Origin: Cohnella terricola
GTDB taxonomy: Bacteria > Bacillota > Bacilli > Paenibacillales > Paenibacillaceae
Assembly (NCBI RefSeq): GCF_007786475.1
Contig: NZ_VNJJ01000003.1
Coordinates: 460,768 to 524,767 of the forward strand
Direction: 5' to 3'
Length of the DNA: 64,000 nt
Each line of letters starts with the position of its first letter. Position 1 is the first letter of the stretch. The notes beneath the pieces are model-generated. The model was given only the letters and a program-made list of their open reading frames with translations. It was not told the DNA's origin and searched no databases. Shown here one piece after another: positions 1 to 9,683 of this stretch. The position numbers and the translations under genes were made by a program.

Positions 1-95
1 GCCTCGTAGACCATATAAGTGCCAATGGCAATCAAACATGCCACAATGAAGATGAGAAACGTATCCGTTCTCTTGAATTTCCGTAAAAAGATCAT
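1..95 (-). CDS. FtsW/RodA/SpoVE-like membrane protein, N-terminal fragment
   Basis: Partial gene running off the left edge; only about 31 residues are visible. The reverse strand opens with ATG at position 95, preceded by a GAGGGAC ribosome binding site at a normal distance. The peptide begins MIFLRKFKRTDTF and continues into a hydrophobic helix ending near MVYEA. A short basic start, an Asp and then a first helix ending in VY(S/E)A resembles the N terminus of SEDS glycosyltransferases (FtsW, RodA, SpoVE), which polymerise peptidoglycan at the membrane. The family call is inference from a very short stretch; any polytopic membrane protein could start this way. The gene is divergent from fda. 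Confidence 0.4.
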   Translation of the reverse strand, partial: MIFLRKFKRTDTFLIFIVACLIAIGTYMVYE

Positions 96-173
96 GCAAT
101 GTCCCTCATAATTTCTTCTTTATTCTATAATAGTCGAACTAGAGAATAGGAAAGTTCATTATGCGCCGCAAAG

Positions 174-236
174 CCGCAGGAGTACATCGTATCATCCTCC
201 TTGCAGCCATGCAAGGGGCCGCGACTTCACCTGCGG
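174..236. other. Inverted-repeat element in the intergenic region before fda
   Basis: The 252 bases between the membrane gene and fda hold a nested dyad: CCGCAGG (174-180) pairs with CCTGCGG (230-236), and inside it CCTTGCA and TGCAAGG (199-216) form a 7-bp stem with a 4-nt loop. On the reverse strand this lies in the untranslated leader of the FtsW/RodA-like gene. It could be a structured leader or an attenuator, but there is no clear T-run and I do not recognise a riboswitch class. Confidence 0.3.
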
Positions 237-272
237 TCCTCTACTCCCTTTCCTTTTCGGCATGCGTGAAAG

Positions 273-300
273 TTGTTCCTGTAATTAGAAGTGTTATAAT
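273..300 (+). promoter_or_regulatory. Sigma-A type promoter for fda
   Basis: TTGTTC (273-278) and a perfect TATAAT (295-300) are separated by 16 bases, about 48 bases upstream of the fda start codon. No operator-like dyad overlaps it. Confidence 0.6.
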
Positions 301-347
301 AAAATACAAGAAACCATTCGATTTGCGAGAGGGAAGGAGAACCTACC

Positions 348-1235
348 ATGAATCCGAATCAATTCGAACGAATCCGTACGGGGCAAGGTTTTATAGCCGC
401 ATTGGACCAGAGCGGCGGAAGCACTCCCAAAGCTCTGCAGCAGTACGGCATTCAGGAAAACAGCTTTTCCAACGAAGAAGAAATGTATGCGCTGGTGCAC
501 GAGATGAGAACGCGCATTATCAAAAGTCCTGCATTTGATTCGAGGTATATTATCGGCGCGATTCTGTTCGAGAACACGATGGATCGTTTCATCGACGGAC
601 AATTCACCGCGGACTATCTATGGGAACAGAAAAATGTCGTGCCGTTCCTGAAAGTGGACCAAGGACTCGCAGGCCTGGAGGACGGCGTGCAGCTCATGAA
701 GCCGATACCAGGTTTGGACAACCTGCTGAAGCGAGCGGTCGAACGCCGTATTTTCGGAACGAAAATGCGTTCGGTCATTCAAGAAGCCAACGCTTCCGGA
801 ATCAAAAAAGTCGTCGAGCAACAGTTCGCCCTCGGCAAGCAGATCGCTCGGGCGGGGCTCGTTCCGATTATTGAACCGGAAGTCGATATCCGCAGCTCGG
901 ATAAGATAACATCGGAAAATCTATTAAAAGAAGAGATTGCTAATCAATTATCGCTTCTCGACAAAGACGTCAATATCATGCTGAAACTCTCCATACCGAC
1001 CGAAGACAATTTCTACGCCGACTTGATGAACGATCCTCGCGTCGTACGGATCGTCGCTTTGTCGGGCGGATATTCACAAGCGGAAGCCAATGAAAAGCTG
1101 GCCCGCAACCGCGGATTGATCGCAAGCTTCTCCCGAGCTTTGTCCCAAGGACTCACCGCAGGGCAAACGGACGACGAATTCTACGCCATGTTATCCGAAT
1201 CCGTCCGCGGCATATACGAAGCGTCGATTAAATAA
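348..1235 (+). CDS. fda: Fructose-bisphosphate aldolase, class I
   Basis: 295 residues, the usual length for the bacterial class I aldolase found in staphylococci. It reversibly splits fructose 1,6-bisphosphate into dihydroxyacetone phosphate and glyceraldehyde 3-phosphate in the cytoplasm (glycolysis and gluconeogenesis) through a Schiff base, without metal. The N-terminal block GFIAALDQSGGSTPKAL, VPFLKVD near residue 100, and MLKLSIPTE, whose Lys213 is the expected Schiff-base lysine, are all present. The ATG start follows GGGAAGGAG. It has its own promoter and a strong terminator behind it, so it is probably monocistronic. Many relatives also carry a class II enzyme; none is seen in this window. 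Confidence 0.95.
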   Translation: MNPNQFERIRTGQGFIAALDQSGGSTPKALQQYGIQENSFSNEEEMYALVHEMRTRIIKSPAFDSRYIIGAILFENTMDRFIDGQFTADYLWEQKNVVPFLKVDQGLAGLEDGVQLMKPIPGLDNLLKRAVERRIFGTKMRSVIQEANASGIKKVVEQQFALGKQIARAGLVPIIEPEVDIRSSDKITSENLLKEEIANQLSLLDKDVNIMLKLSIPTEDNFYADLMNDPRVVRIVALSGGYSQAEANEKLARNRGLIASFSRALSQGLTAGQTDDEFYAMLSESVRGIYEASIK

Positions 1236-1250
1236 GCAATAAGGAAACTC

Positions 1251-1286
1251 AAGGCTCCGAACCTACCGACCGGTTCGGAGCCTTTT
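1251..1286. terminator. Bidirectional terminator between fda and the DinB-like gene
   Basis: AAGGCTCCGAACC pairs with GGTTCGGAGCCTT around a short loop and is followed by a T-rich tail. It lies between two convergent genes and could serve both. Confidence 0.85.
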
Positions 1287-1291
1287 CAATT

Positions 1292-1819
1292 TTATTTCTT
1301 GTTCAGAATTCCCAAATATTGTACCCAAGGCCCGACGTCCTCCCTGTACCTCTCGGCCATCACCCTTACGATTTGAGCCATATGGGTCATATCATGGACA
1401 GCCCACGTCGCGATTAATTCTCTTGCCTTCACGACCCCGAACGCAGGGTGGAATCCCGTCGCTTCAAGCAGCGATTCGGACGGAATCAACTCTTTAAGCC
1501 TCTCAAGACTTTTAGCTCTGACGGTTGTGAATTCATGCAGCTTCTCCTCGATCGATCTTTCCACATTACGATTTAAATGAGAATACCTATCGAACGCAGG
1601 AAAAGGGTTCCGCTCGCCCTCCCGAAGAATGAATGCCAAGCGGGGAATCCAATTGTTTTTCTCCCCTTCGATCAAGTGCTCGATCACTTCAGCGACGCTC
1701 CATGTTCCTTCGCCTTCGCTGCACTGAAGCCAATCCCCCGATAATCCGGATAACAATTGCTCCAACGACCGCGGCGTCCGTTCCAGGATCTCAATCGTTT
1801 TCTCCAAATCGAAATTCAT
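1292..1819 (-). CDS. DinB/YfiT-like superfamily protein
   Basis: About 175 residues from ATG at 1819, preceded by AAAGGAG at 7 bases. A start 60 bases further upstream is possible but would run into the preceding GGDEF gene and lacks a comparable site. The protein looks like a DinB-like four-helix bundle: histidines in VIEHLIEGE (early) and in [12 protein letters not shown] (near the C terminus) fit the three-His metal site of this superfamily, whose members include putative metal-dependent thiol S-transferases such as YfiT and BshC-related enzymes. The substrate cannot be told. It follows the GGDEF gene with a 1-base gap, so the two are probably co-transcribed. Confidence 0.75.
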   Translation of the reverse strand: MNFDLEKTIEILERTPRSLEQLLSGLSGDWLQCSEGEGTWSVAEVIEHLIEGEKNNWIPRLAFILREGERNPFPAFDRYSHLNRNVERSIEEKLHEFTTVRAKSLERLKELIPSESLLEATGFHPAFGVVKARELIATWAVHDMTHMAQIVRVMAERYREDVGPWVQYLGILNKK

Positions 1820-1820
1820 A

Positions 1821-3374
1821 TCATAGCTCCTTTGCCCCTGATAGTAGATGATATGCATTTCTACCTTCTCGTTTGACACTGTACATCGCTTTGTCGGCGC
1901 TATTGATTAACGCACTCCCGTCCAGTCCATTATCGGGAAAAAAGCTGACTCCGATGCTCATTCCAAGCGGAATCGGTTCCTGCGCGTCAATCGGTTTGAA
2001 TACGGCCAATTTAAGCTGCAATGTATGTATGATCGATTCAACGAATTGAATAGATGAGGCCCGATGTATGCTGATCACGAACTCGTCCCCTCCGAGCCTC
2101 GCCGCCATTCCGTGGTTGGAGGTCGTTTCGCGAAGAACATCGGCTACGTACAACAAAACTTCATCCCCGACCTGGTGACCGTATTTATCATTAATATCTT
2201 TGAAATAATCAAGATCAATCAGGACTAGTGCAAGCTTATGATGGTGACTGCGGGCATCGTCGATAATAGCTTCCAAATTCTCATAAAAGTATCTTCGATT
2301 AGGCAAACGAGTAAGAGGGTCGTGATAAGCCAGGAACGCGATTTCTCTTTGGTTCTCCATCTGCATGGTGACGTCCCGCAGAATGAGAATCATATGCGGC
2401 TGATATTCTACCAGTACATAATCGCCGTCGATCAGAACGTCTAAGCGCTTATTCCCGATTTGGATCGTCATCTCGACGTTTTTGATTTCTTGCCGAGATC
2501 GAATCCATTCTCTGAAGTCTTCGTTTAATATCATGAAAATGTTCGCCCCGTCTAAACGAGACATCGCGAATAGTTGCTTGGCGCTCGGGTTGGAATCTTT
2601 GATTTTCCCGTGAAGGTCGAAAAGCACGATAGCTGCCGGGTTCAGATTGAACAATTTCTCATAGCGCTTGTCCAAGAAATTCAGAAAGTCGTGCTTTTTC
2701 ATCGTTCTCCGCAGAAAGAAGCACCAGACGATTCCCCCGTACAGATATGGATATGGAGGCAAGCTGTCGCCAAAGTCGAACAGTCCGAAAACGATAAACC
2801 AGCAAGCGGATATGCCGACGCCAACGATCAATTGATTGTATATGCCTCTAAGCTCCCTTGAAACTGTATTCGCTCTGGCCGTAAAAAGCGGAATCAAGTA
2901 TAACAAATTGCAGATGACGCTAGCCGTCATGGCAACATAATATGGCTTATTGTATATGGGAAGTTTCCATATCCCGCTTTGATAAAAATCAGTCGCGGAA
3001 ACCAGCTGATGATCGATAAATATTATCATCAACACGACGACTAATGGCGCGTAAAACAAATAAGGGTAGACATACCGAGGAAACTTATGTTCCAAATGCG
3101 TTAGTTTAATGAATAGATGGAACCCCACTCCGGGAATCGCAATGCCGACGACGCTGAACCATAACCCTGCGACGAGCGGACTATATGAAATCGGAAGCTG
3201 CTGCCTCACGTACTCTTCGGCAAATAACAACATAAAGCAAAACGAAGTGGCACCTACTAGGCGATGCTCGACCTTGATCGAATTACGGGCAAGCACATCA
3301 ATGGTCATATATACAAAAAACAATATGGGGAAAAAATGCGTGAATATCGGCACGATCACTTGAGACGGGCTCAA
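1821..3374 (-). CDS. Membrane-anchored diguanylate cyclase (GGDEF) with PAS-like domain
   Basis: 517 residues. The N-terminal 230 or so residues hold about seven hydrophobic helices, followed by a PAS-like segment (about 240-345, with NPAAIVLFD and ILILRDVT) and a GGDEF domain at the C terminus with [22 protein letters not shown] and an intact RLGGDEF signature. The enzyme should make cyclic di-GMP from two GTP at the membrane. The inhibitory I-site (RxxD just before GGDEF) is absent: the equivalent residues are SNHG. The start is TTG at 3374 with a weak ribosome binding site, so the exact N terminus is uncertain. The gene is transcribed with the DinB-like gene behind it. The signal sensed by the 7-helix region is unknown. 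Confidence 0.88.
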   Translation of the reverse strand: MSPSQVIVPIFTHFFPILFFVYMTIDVLARNSIKVEHRLVGATSFCFMLLFAEEYVRQQLPISYSPLVAGLWFSVVGIAIPGVGFHLFIKLTHLEHKFPRYVYPYLFYAPLVVVLMIIFIDHQLVSATDFYQSGIWKLPIYNKPYYVAMTASVICNLLYLIPLFTARANTVSRELRGIYNQLIVGVGISACWFIVFGLFDFGDSLPPYPYLYGGIVWCFFLRRTMKKHDFLNFLDKRYEKLFNLNPAAIVLFDLHGKIKDSNPSAKQLFAMSRLDGANIFMILNEDFREWIRSRQEIKNVEMTIQIGNKRLDVLIDGDYVLVEYQPHMILILRDVTMQMENQREIAFLAYHDPLTRLPNRRYFYENLEAIIDDARSHHHKLALVLIDLDYFKDINDKYGHQVGDEVLLYVADVLRETTSNHGMAARLGGDEFVISIHRASSIQFVESIIHTLQLKLAVFKPIDAQEPIPLGMSIGVSFFPDNGLDGSALINSADKAMYSVKREGRNAYHLLSGAKEL

Positions 3375-3594
3375 ACTACCACTTCACTTTCCACTGCTCG
3401 AATCAGTCATTCATTATCATATCGTTTATTCACTCTCATTCCAATCTAATTACGCTAATCGAGATTGTAACTATAGTTAAGTATAGTATCTATAGTCTTT
3501 ATAATTAAATGAAGAACATTTCACTTCTTCAAATCGTATATGAACTTTAATAGAATAAGAATGGTAACTACACGATCTTGAGGAGGTCTTTCAA
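3375..3594. promoter_or_regulatory. AT-rich divergent intergenic region
   Basis: 220 bases between the GGDEF gene and the aldo/keto reductase. For the rightward gene TTCAAA (3528-3533) and TAGAAT (3551-3556) are spaced by 17 bases. The stretch around 3470-3500 holds overlapping CTATAG and TATAGTT motifs that could be a regulator site, but no clear dyad stands out. Confidence 0.4.
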
Positions 3595-4533
3595 ATGAGA
3601 TACCGCAGATTAGGCGGAAGCGGACTAAAGGTTAGTGAAATCAGCTTGGGAAGCTGGCTTACATATGGCGGCTACGTTGAACGCGACAACGCTGTGAAAT
3701 CGATTAAAACCGCGTATGATCTGGGCATTAACTTTTTTGATACAGCCAACGTATACGAAAGAGGAGCTGCGGAAGAACTGGTGGGCAAAGCGCTCAACGA
3801 ATATCCCCGCGAATCGTACGTACTGGCCACGAAAGCGTACTGGCCGATGGGCGAAGGACCGAACGACCGCGGATTGTCGCGCAAGCACGTGATCGAACAG
3901 GCGAACGCGAGCCTGAAACGTCTCGGCCACGATTACGTGGACATCTTTTACTGCCATCGCCATGATCCGGACACTCCGCTTCATGAAACGTTGCGAGCAA
4001 TCGACGATCTAATCCGACAAGGCAAGGTGTTATATGCGGGCGTTAGCGAATGGCAAGCTTCCCAGATCGCGGAAGCGCTCGGCGTGGCCGACCGTTATTT
4101 GCTAGACCGCATCGTCGTCAATCAACCGGTCTACAATATGTTCGAACGTTATATCGAGAAAGAAGTCATCCCGCTTAGCGAGCGTTCCGGCATCGGTCAA
4201 GTCGTGTTCTCTCCTCTTGCCCAAGGCTTGCTGACCGGCAAATATACATCGGCCTCCGATATCCCTCAAGACAGCCGGGCCGCGAAATTGGAATGGGTCC
4301 GCAATGGAATTACGGAAGAAAAGATCGCCAAAGTGAAACAGCTCGAAGACATTGCCGCCGAATTGGAAATCTCCGTAGGTAATCTTGCCTTGGCCTGGAT
4401 TCTCAGCAAGAAGAACGTGGCAAGCGCGCTCGTCGGCGCAAGCCGTCCCGAACAGGTGACGGAAAACGCCAAAGCTTCCGGTATCGAAATAAGCGAGGAC
4501 ATTCTAGGACGGATCGAAGAAATTTTGAAATAA
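3595..4533 (+). CDS. Aldo/keto reductase (potassium-channel beta-subunit-like)
   Basis: 312 residues. A cytoplasmic TIM-barrel oxidoreductase using NADPH to reduce carbonyl substrates. The opening MRYRRLGGSGLKVSEISLG is typical of the KvAP-beta/YghZ branch. The catalytic tetrad is complete: Asp49 and Tyr54 in FFDTANVYERG, Lys80 in LATKAYW, and His121 in YCHRHDP. The C-terminal nucleotide-binding block ALVGASRPEQVTEN is present. The ATG is preceded by a strong GAGGAGG. It is a single gene ended by a strong terminator. The physiological substrate cannot be read from the sequence; detoxification of methylglyoxal or other aldehydes is a common role in this branch. Confidence 0.9.
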   Translation: MRYRRLGGSGLKVSEISLGSWLTYGGYVERDNAVKSIKTAYDLGINFFDTANVYERGAAEELVGKALNEYPRESYVLATKAYWPMGEGPNDRGLSRKHVIEQANASLKRLGHDYVDIFYCHRHDPDTPLHETLRAIDDLIRQGKVLYAGVSEWQASQIAEALGVADRYLLDRIVVNQPVYNMFERYIEKEVIPLSERSGIGQVVFSPLAQGLLTGKYTSASDIPQDSRAAKLEWVRNGITEEKIAKVKQLEDIAAELEISVGNLALAWILSKKNVASALVGASRPEQVTENAKASGIEISEDILGRIEEILK

Positions 4534-4578
4534 GTGGGTCAAGCAAGGATTGCAAAAGCTAGTCCGATAAACACAAGT

Positions 4579-4618
4579 AAAGCCCCGGGACGCATGTAGC
4601 ATGCAGTCCCGGGGCTTT
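4579..4618. terminator. Bidirectional terminator between the reductase and the chemoreceptor
   Basis: AAAGCCCCGGGAC pairs perfectly with GTCCCGGGGCTTT around a loop of about 14 bases, between convergent genes. Confidence 0.88.
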
Positions 4619-4633
4619 CATGTAAGGTAGATT

Positions 4634-6325
4634 TTATAGCTTAAAGGTTCTTACCAACGTCTGCATGTCTTTCGAGATGCCAGAGAGCGTCTGCGAAGAT
4701 TGGGTCATCTCTTCGCTCGAGGCGAGCTGCTCTTCCGTCGATGCCGCGACCTGCTGCGACATGCCCGCCGTTTGTCTCGCGATATGGCCCATGTTCGAGA
4801 TTGACGCGGCGACCTCTTCGGAACTTGCGGCAAGCTGCTCCGCAGCTGCGGCTGCTTCCTGCACCCGGGTCGATACCTCCCCCGTGGAAACGACGATTTC
4901 CTTAAACGCCTGCTCGGCATGATCGACCGCAATCACGCCTTCATGTACTTCGGCAAGGCTCTTTCTCATCGCCTCGGCGGCAACGACCGTATCCTTCTGG
5001 ATGATCTCGATCAGTTCGATAATACCCTTGGCCGATTCGTCGCTCTGCGTGGCCAGCTTGCGCACTTCTCCGGCGACAACCGCAAATCCTTTGCCGTGTT
5101 CGCCCGCGCGTGCCGCTTCGATGCCTGCATTAAGCGCAAGCAAATTCGTGCGGTATGCGATGTCGCCGATCGCAGCGGAAATATCGCTGATTTGGCCCGA
5201 TTGCTCTTCCAGCCTAAGAATCGTTTGACTGGCTTGCTCGACGGAATCGGTCAAACGTTTCATCCGGTCGGAGACATCGCCGATTGTCCCAGCTCCGTCA
5301 TTCGCGCGGCCGGACGCTTGCTGAGACAATTCCGCCACTTCTCCGGTTGTCTCGGCAATACGCTGTACGCCATCCGCCATCTCGTCGATCACCCGACCGC
5401 ATTCCGTTGCCGTATTCGCTTGCTCCTCCGATCCGATAGCCACTTGGCCGATCGCCTCCGAGACATGTCTCGCCGCTTCCGAATTTTGCTGGGAGCTCGC
5501 GTACAACTGTGTCGAAGCGGCCGCTATGGAAGTGGATGAATCTTGCATTTGCTTGACCGACGTCCGCAAAGCCAGCAACGTTTTATTAACGGCTTCCATC
5601 ATGACCCCGAACTCGTCTTTGCGATTGACTCTCAGCAAGTCTACCGTCAGATCGCCCACTGCAATCCGGTTCATGATCTGGGTCGTTGCTTTTAACGGCC
5701 TGGTCAAGTTAAGGGTCAACACTACGGCGAGCAAGACCACAACTAAGAAAATGGCGATGCCGAGATAAAATAGCATTGAGATCGTCTTATTATATATGGC
5801 ATCACTTTCAGAGTCGCTATTCACAGCACCTTCATGGTTATATGCCATGAGTTCTTTGATAGCGTTTTGCAATTCCACAAACGCTTTACCCGCAGCTTCG
5901 GTTGCATTGTCCACATCTTCCTTGCTGGAATTCGCGGCAGTGGTGATCTCGAGGCTCTCATGAAAAGTCCCCCATGCAGTTCGCATGACTTCGTAGTGGT
6001 TCCTGTCTTCGTCGGATTCGATCGTTATTTCGTATCTTTTGATCCCTTCGTCGATGTCCCGCACAAGCCCGTTGCTGATCTCATTCAGCTTTTTCACTTC
6101 CTCGGGATTGTTCGCGATCAACGTTTGATAGTAATTGTTCTCAAAGCGCTCGGTATTAAGACTGATTTGATTGATCTCTTCGATCCCATACATCCATACC
6201 GACACCACTTCGCCCGTAAAATCGTTGAGTTTCTTCAGTTGAGTCATCCCGTTCGCTCCGAGCACCACGACGAGTACAAGTACGGCAGCAAATGCGCCTA
6301 GCAATTTTACTCTAACAGAACCCAT
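4634..6325 (-). CDS. Methyl-accepting chemotaxis protein
   Basis: 563 residues from ATG at 6325, which has a GGGGGAAG site; a TTG 33 bases upstream has none. The layout is TM1 (about 8-28), an extracytoplasmic four-helix-bundle-like ligand domain (about 30-175), TM2 (about 185-207), a HAMP domain, and a long cytoplasmic coiled coil with the conserved hairpin around [18 protein letters not shown]. It senses an external signal and controls CheA through CheW. The closing QTLVRTFKL has no CheR-docking pentapeptide. It stands alone, and no other chemotaxis gene lies in the window. The ligand is unknown. Confidence 0.92.
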   Translation of the reverse strand: MGSVRVKLLGAFAAVLVLVVVLGANGMTQLKKLNDFTGEVVSVWMYGIEEINQISLNTERFENNYYQTLIANNPEEVKKLNEISNGLVRDIDEGIKRYEITIESDEDRNHYEVMRTAWGTFHESLEITTAANSSKEDVDNATEAAGKAFVELQNAIKELMAYNHEGAVNSDSESDAIYNKTISMLFYLGIAIFLVVVLLAVVLTLNLTRPLKATTQIMNRIAVGDLTVDLLRVNRKDEFGVMMEAVNKTLLALRTSVKQMQDSSTSIAAASTQLYASSQQNSEAARHVSEAIGQVAIGSEEQANTATECGRVIDEMADGVQRIAETTGEVAELSQQASGRANDGAGTIGDVSDRMKRLTDSVEQASQTILRLEEQSGQISDISAAIGDIAYRTNLLALNAGIEAARAGEHGKGFAVVAGEVRKLATQSDESAKGIIELIEIIQKDTVVAAEAMRKSLAEVHEGVIAVDHAEQAFKEIVVSTGEVSTRVQEAAAAAEQLAASSEEVAASISNMGHIARQTAGMSQQVAASTEEQLASSEEMTQSSQTLSGISKDMQTLVRTFKL

Positions 6326-6518
6326 GATCTTCCCCCTGTTCCTGATGTCAAATGGCAACTCTTCATTTCCTAATTGATATCATAGAGAGGGAGTCCCTAA
6401 AAAACTATTATAAATCCTACTGGAATTGTAAAATTAAGGACCTAAATCCCGAATATTATTCCGGGCCTAATTCTTTTGACCTATAATTTAGGAAATATTG
6501 TTATTAAAGTTCGATAAA

Positions 6519-6557
6519 AAGACCGAGAAGCTCTCTCTATTGAGAGTTTCTCGGTCC
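6519..6557 (-). terminator. Terminator of the copZ-copA operon
   Basis: On the reverse strand GGACCGAGAAACTCTC pairs with GAGAGCTTCTCGGTC and is followed by TTTTTA. It sits 20 bases past the copA stop codon. Confidence 0.85.
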
Positions 6558-6578
6558 TTCTGGCGTTACTTTCGGACA

Positions 6579-8810
6579 TTACCGTCGAACATTCATTCGC
6601 TGTAGCCGGAGCGCGTTAAGCACGACTGAGACGGAGCTTAATGCCATCGCCGCTCCCGCCACCCAAGGCGCCAGCAAACCAATCGCCGCAATCGGTATTC
6701 CGAGCGTATTATATCCCAGCGCCCAGAACAGATTCTGCTTGATATTAACCATCGTTTTACGGCTCATATAGATCGCGTCCGGTATGCCGGACAGATCTCC
6801 CCGCATCAGAGTTACGTCTGCCGCTTCCATAGCTACGTCCGTGCCGGTCCCGATCGCCATCCCGATGTCGGCCGTCGCTAGAGCGGGGGCATCGTTGATG
6901 CCGTCGCCGACCATGGCCACTTTCTTGCCGGAACCTTGAAGCTTTTTCACTTCCGCCGCTTTGCCTTCGGGAAGCACTTCGGCAAGCACGTGTTCGATTC
7001 CGACCTGAGCGGCGATCGCTTTTGCCGTCCGTTCGTTGTCTCCCGTGATCATGATGACTTGAATGCCCAATCCCTTTAATCTATCGACGGCATCGCGCGA
7101 GGTTTCCTTAATCGTATCCGCGACCGCCACTATGCCCGCGTAGCGGTTGCCGATCGCAACGAGCATCGCCGTTTTCCCCGCTTCTTCTAAAGTAGACATC
7201 GTCCCGTACGCATCGGCTGCATCGATCCCATATCGTCCCATTAAACGGCGGGTACCGATCAGAATTCGCTCGCCTTCCACTTCGGCAACGATACCGTAAC
7301 CCGGAATCGCTTCGAACGATTGTGTTGATGCAAGCTCGATGTTTCTTAACCGAATGCCCGCTACGATCGCTTCGGCAAGGGGATGCTCGGAATTGAACTC
7401 GGCGGTGCCGACGAGCCTTAGAAATTTCGTTTCATCGCCTACGGCGAACACATCGGTCAACTCAGGTTTGCCTTTCGTTACTGTTCCCGTCTTGTCGAGA
7501 ATGACGGTGTCGATCTTATGCGTCTGCTCCAGATGTTCCCCGCCTTTGAACAAAATACCCAACTCGGCCGCGCGCCCCGATCCCGCCATGATCGATGTCG
7601 GCGTCGCCAAGCCCAAGGCGCAAGGGCAAGCAATAACGAGAATGGCGATCGCCTTCTCTAAAGCTCCCGCGAAATCGCCGGGCGTTGCCCAGAAGTACCA
7701 AACCACGAAGGCAACGATGGCGATGCCGACAACGATCGGAACGAAGATGCCGGAAATGACGTCCGCGACTCGTTGAATCGGAGCTTTCGAGCCCTGCGCC
7801 TCTTCCACAACTTTAATAATTTGCGCAAGCGCCGTATCTTTGCCGACCTTCGTCGCTTTGATCCGCAGGATGCCGTTTTTGTTGAGCGTCGCTCCGATGA
7901 CGGTATCCCCCGGTTTTTTCCCCACAGGGAGACTTTCCCCCGTCAGCATCGACTCGTCCACAGAAGAAGCGCCCTCCAACACTTCACCGTCCACCGGCAC
8001 TTTATCTCCCGGACGGACAAGGACGATATCGCCCGTTATCACTTGTTCCACGGGGATAGACAACTCTTCGCCATTGCGAACAACCAGAGCCGTCTTCGCT
8101 TGCAAGCCCATCAGCGATTTGATCGCCTCGGACGTACGCCCCTTCGCCAGTGATTCGAACAATTTGCCCATGATCACGAGCGTAATCAGAATCGCGCTCG
8201 TCTCGTAATAAAGAGAAGGTTCTTGATGCATGCCGACACGGGAGGCATACCAATCAAGCGTCAAATAAAAGCTATAGAAATACGCCGCTGATGTCCCTAG
8301 AGACACGAGAACATCCATATTCGCGCTGCCGTTGCGCAGCGCTTTATAAGCTCCGGCGTAAAATTGTCGACCGACGTAAAATTGCACCGGCGTGGCCAGA
8401 ATCAGCTGGACCCACGGGTTCATGAATAAGTCGGGGATATATATCCACGAAGTAAACGAAAAGTGGGCAACCATGCTCCATAAGAGAGGAAACGACAAGA
8501 TTGCGGAAATCGCGAGTTTCCTTTGCTGATTTCGGACTTCCTTCGACCTGCTTTCCTCTGCATTCCCGCTCTCTTGCCGCGGAATCGCCTTATAGCCCAA
8601 CTGCTCGACCTTGTTCTCCATATCGGCGATCGTCACTTGTCCCGAGGCGTATTCCACCCGCGCGGTTTCCATCGCGAAATTAACGGAGGCGCTTGTGACC
8701 CCGGGCAGCTTACCAAGCCCCTTCTCGATTCGGTTGGCGCATGCCGCGCAAGTCATCCCGGTAATTTGCAAAGTCGTTTGTTTACTCTCTGTCGCGGCGG
8801 ATTGTTCCAC
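6579..8810 (-). CDS. copA: Copper-exporting P1B-type ATPase
   Basis: 743 residues. Pumps Cu(I) out of the cytoplasm using ATP. One N-terminal heavy-metal domain with GMTCAAC (Cys21/Cys24) is present where many homologues have two. It is followed by eight predicted helices, the Cu(I)-selective CPC motif (Cys395-Pro-Cys397), the phosphorylation motif DKTGT (Asp439), the SEHP motif of the nucleotide domain, and [10 protein letters not shown]. The start is GTG at 8810 with GGGAGTG upstream. It lies 30 bases behind copZ, in one operon controlled by the CsoR-type operator upstream of copZ. CopZ hands copper to this pump. Confidence 0.95.
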   Translation of the reverse strand: MEQSAATESKQTTLQITGMTCAACANRIEKGLGKLPGVTSASVNFAMETARVEYASGQVTIADMENKVEQLGYKAIPRQESGNAEESRSKEVRNQQRKLAISAILSFPLLWSMVAHFSFTSWIYIPDLFMNPWVQLILATPVQFYVGRQFYAGAYKALRNGSANMDVLVSLGTSAAYFYSFYLTLDWYASRVGMHQEPSLYYETSAILITLVIMGKLFESLAKGRTSEAIKSLMGLQAKTALVVRNGEELSIPVEQVITGDIVLVRPGDKVPVDGEVLEGASSVDESMLTGESLPVGKKPGDTVIGATLNKNGILRIKATKVGKDTALAQIIKVVEEAQGSKAPIQRVADVISGIFVPIVVGIAIVAFVVWYFWATPGDFAGALEKAIAILVIACPCALGLATPTSIMAGSGRAAELGILFKGGEHLEQTHKIDTVILDKTGTVTKGKPELTDVFAVGDETKFLRLVGTAEFNSEHPLAEAIVAGIRLRNIELASTQSFEAIPGYGIVAEVEGERILIGTRRLMGRYGIDAADAYGTMSTLEEAGKTAMLVAIGNRYAGIVAVADTIKETSRDAVDRLKGLGIQVIMITGDNERTAKAIAAQVGIEHVLAEVLPEGKAAEVKKLQGSGKKVAMVGDGINDAPALATADIGMAIGTGTDVAMEAADVTLMRGDLSGIPDAIYMSRKTMVNIKQNLFWALGYNTLGIPIAAIGLLAPWVAGAAMALSSVSVVLNALRLQRMNVRR

Positions 8811-8840
8811 GTTCGCTCACTCCCAGCCTATCGCCAAGTA

Positions 8841-9041
8841 TTATTTTACGTCGTAACCTTGATCCTCGATCGTTTCCTTGATCCGGTCGATCGTCAAGCG
8901 GCTTTCGTCGTACGAGACGTCGACCGTACCGCTTTGAAGATTTACTTTAGCGTCGGCACCGATCTGTTTCAACGCTCCTTCGATAGAGTTCACGCAGTGT
9001 TGGCAGCTCATTCCATTTACGTTTAACGTCAAGTTTTGCAC
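8841..9041 (-). CDS. copZ: Copper chaperone CopZ
   Basis: 66 residues, a single heavy-metal-associated domain with MSCQHC as the metal-binding pair near residue 11. It carries Cu(I) in the cytoplasm and delivers it to CopA. The start is GTG, about 10 bases after GGAGAAAGG. It is the first gene of the copZ-copA transcript. Confidence 0.92.
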   Translation of the reverse strand: MQNLTLNVNGMSCQHCVNSIEGALKQIGADAKVNLQSGTVDVSYDESRLTIDRIKETIEDQGYDVK

Positions 9042-9073
9042 TGTGCATCAACCTTTCTCCATTTGATGTTTTT

Positions 9074-9103
9074 AGTATACCCCTCTACCCTATATTAAGT
9101 CAA
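9074..9103 (-). promoter_or_regulatory. copZ-copA promoter with CsoR-type operator
   Basis: Reverse strand: TTGACT (9098-9103), an 18-base spacer, and TATACT (9074-9079). The spacer holds the G-tract element read on the forward strand as TATACCCCTCTACCCTAT (9076-9093), the format of CsoR operators (GC-rich core flanked by TATA). The same layout occurs before csoR. A third C-tract, at 9116-9134, lies just upstream of the -35 and may be a second binding site. Confidence 0.75.
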
Positions 9104-9144
9104 CTCTTTTCGAAAATACCCCCCCACTCTATATCCATATCCAC

Positions 9145-9174
9145 AAAAAAGCAGCATTCGTTAGAAAAGCTGCT
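9145..9174 (-). terminator. Terminator of csoR
   Basis: Reverse strand AGCAGC, a 13-base loop, GCTGCT and six T's, located between csoR and copZ. It implies that csoR is transcribed separately from copZ-copA. Confidence 0.7.
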
Positions 9175-9186
9175 CTCATTCCTGGT

Positions 9187-9537
9187 TTATTTCATCATTT
9201 TGTTCATCGTCGTCATCAGTTCCGTCAGTACTTCCATATCGCCTTCCTGAATCCGTTCGATGACGCAGCTCTTCAAATGGTTCTCAAACAGCAGCTTGCC
9301 GACTCCGTTTAACGCCGATTGAACGGAAGCAATCTGATTCAGGACGTCGTCGCAATACGTATCCTTCTCGACTAATCCCTTTAATCCCCGAACTTGGCCT
9401 TCAATGCGGTTCAATCGACTGATTAGACTGCTCTTGACTTTGTCCGAGTGATGGCTTTTGCGCTCCGCCTCGCCTCCATGGCAGCTTTCCACATGCAGAT
9501 TATCGCCCTGCGCTAGCATCTCCGTATCCGCGCTCAT
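9187..9537 (-). CDS. csoR: Copper-sensing repressor CsoR
   Basis: 116 residues, an all-helical repressor that leaves DNA when it binds Cu(I). The family core RLNRIEGQVRGLKGLVE is present, and the Cys-His-Cys copper site is intact: Cys in DTYCDDVL, then His and Cys in ENHLKSCV. The first 30 residues form a His- and Cys-containing extension (VESCHGG, SHHSD) that may add metal binding. The ATG follows GGAAGGGGG. Two matching operators, before csoR itself and before copZ, point to autoregulation and to control of the efflux genes. Confidence 0.93.
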   Translation of the reverse strand: MSADTEMLAQGDNLHVESCHGGEAERKSHHSDKVKSSLISRLNRIEGQVRGLKGLVEKDTYCDDVLNQIASVQSALNGVGKLLFENHLKSCVIERIQEGDMEVLTELMTTMNKMMK

Positions 9538-9564
9538 TCGAGTCGCCCCCTTCCGTTATTCCTT

Positions 9565-9594
9565 AATATACTCCCATCCCCTATCAAAAGTAAA
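9565..9594 (-). promoter_or_regulatory. csoR promoter with CsoR-type operator
   Basis: Reverse strand TTTACT (9589-9594), an 18-base spacer, and TATATT (9565-9570). The forward-strand element TATACTCCCATCCCCTAT (9567-9584) matches the copZ operator at 14 of 18 positions and occupies the same place between -35 and -10. Confidence 0.7.
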
Positions 9595-9616
9595 CCGGCG
9601 AACGATCGAAATCCGC

Positions 9617-9683
9617 AAAAAACCGCCCTCCACGGAACAAACCGTAGAAGACGGCATCAACGTTATGCTCGGAAGGCGGTTTC
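9617..9683 (-). terminator. Probable terminator of the MFS-tetR operon
   Basis: Reverse strand AAACCGCCTTCC (inside the end of tetR) pairs with GGAGGGCGGTTTTTT past the stop codon, around a long loop of roughly 36 bases. The T-run is good, but the long loop lowers confidence. Confidence 0.55.
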
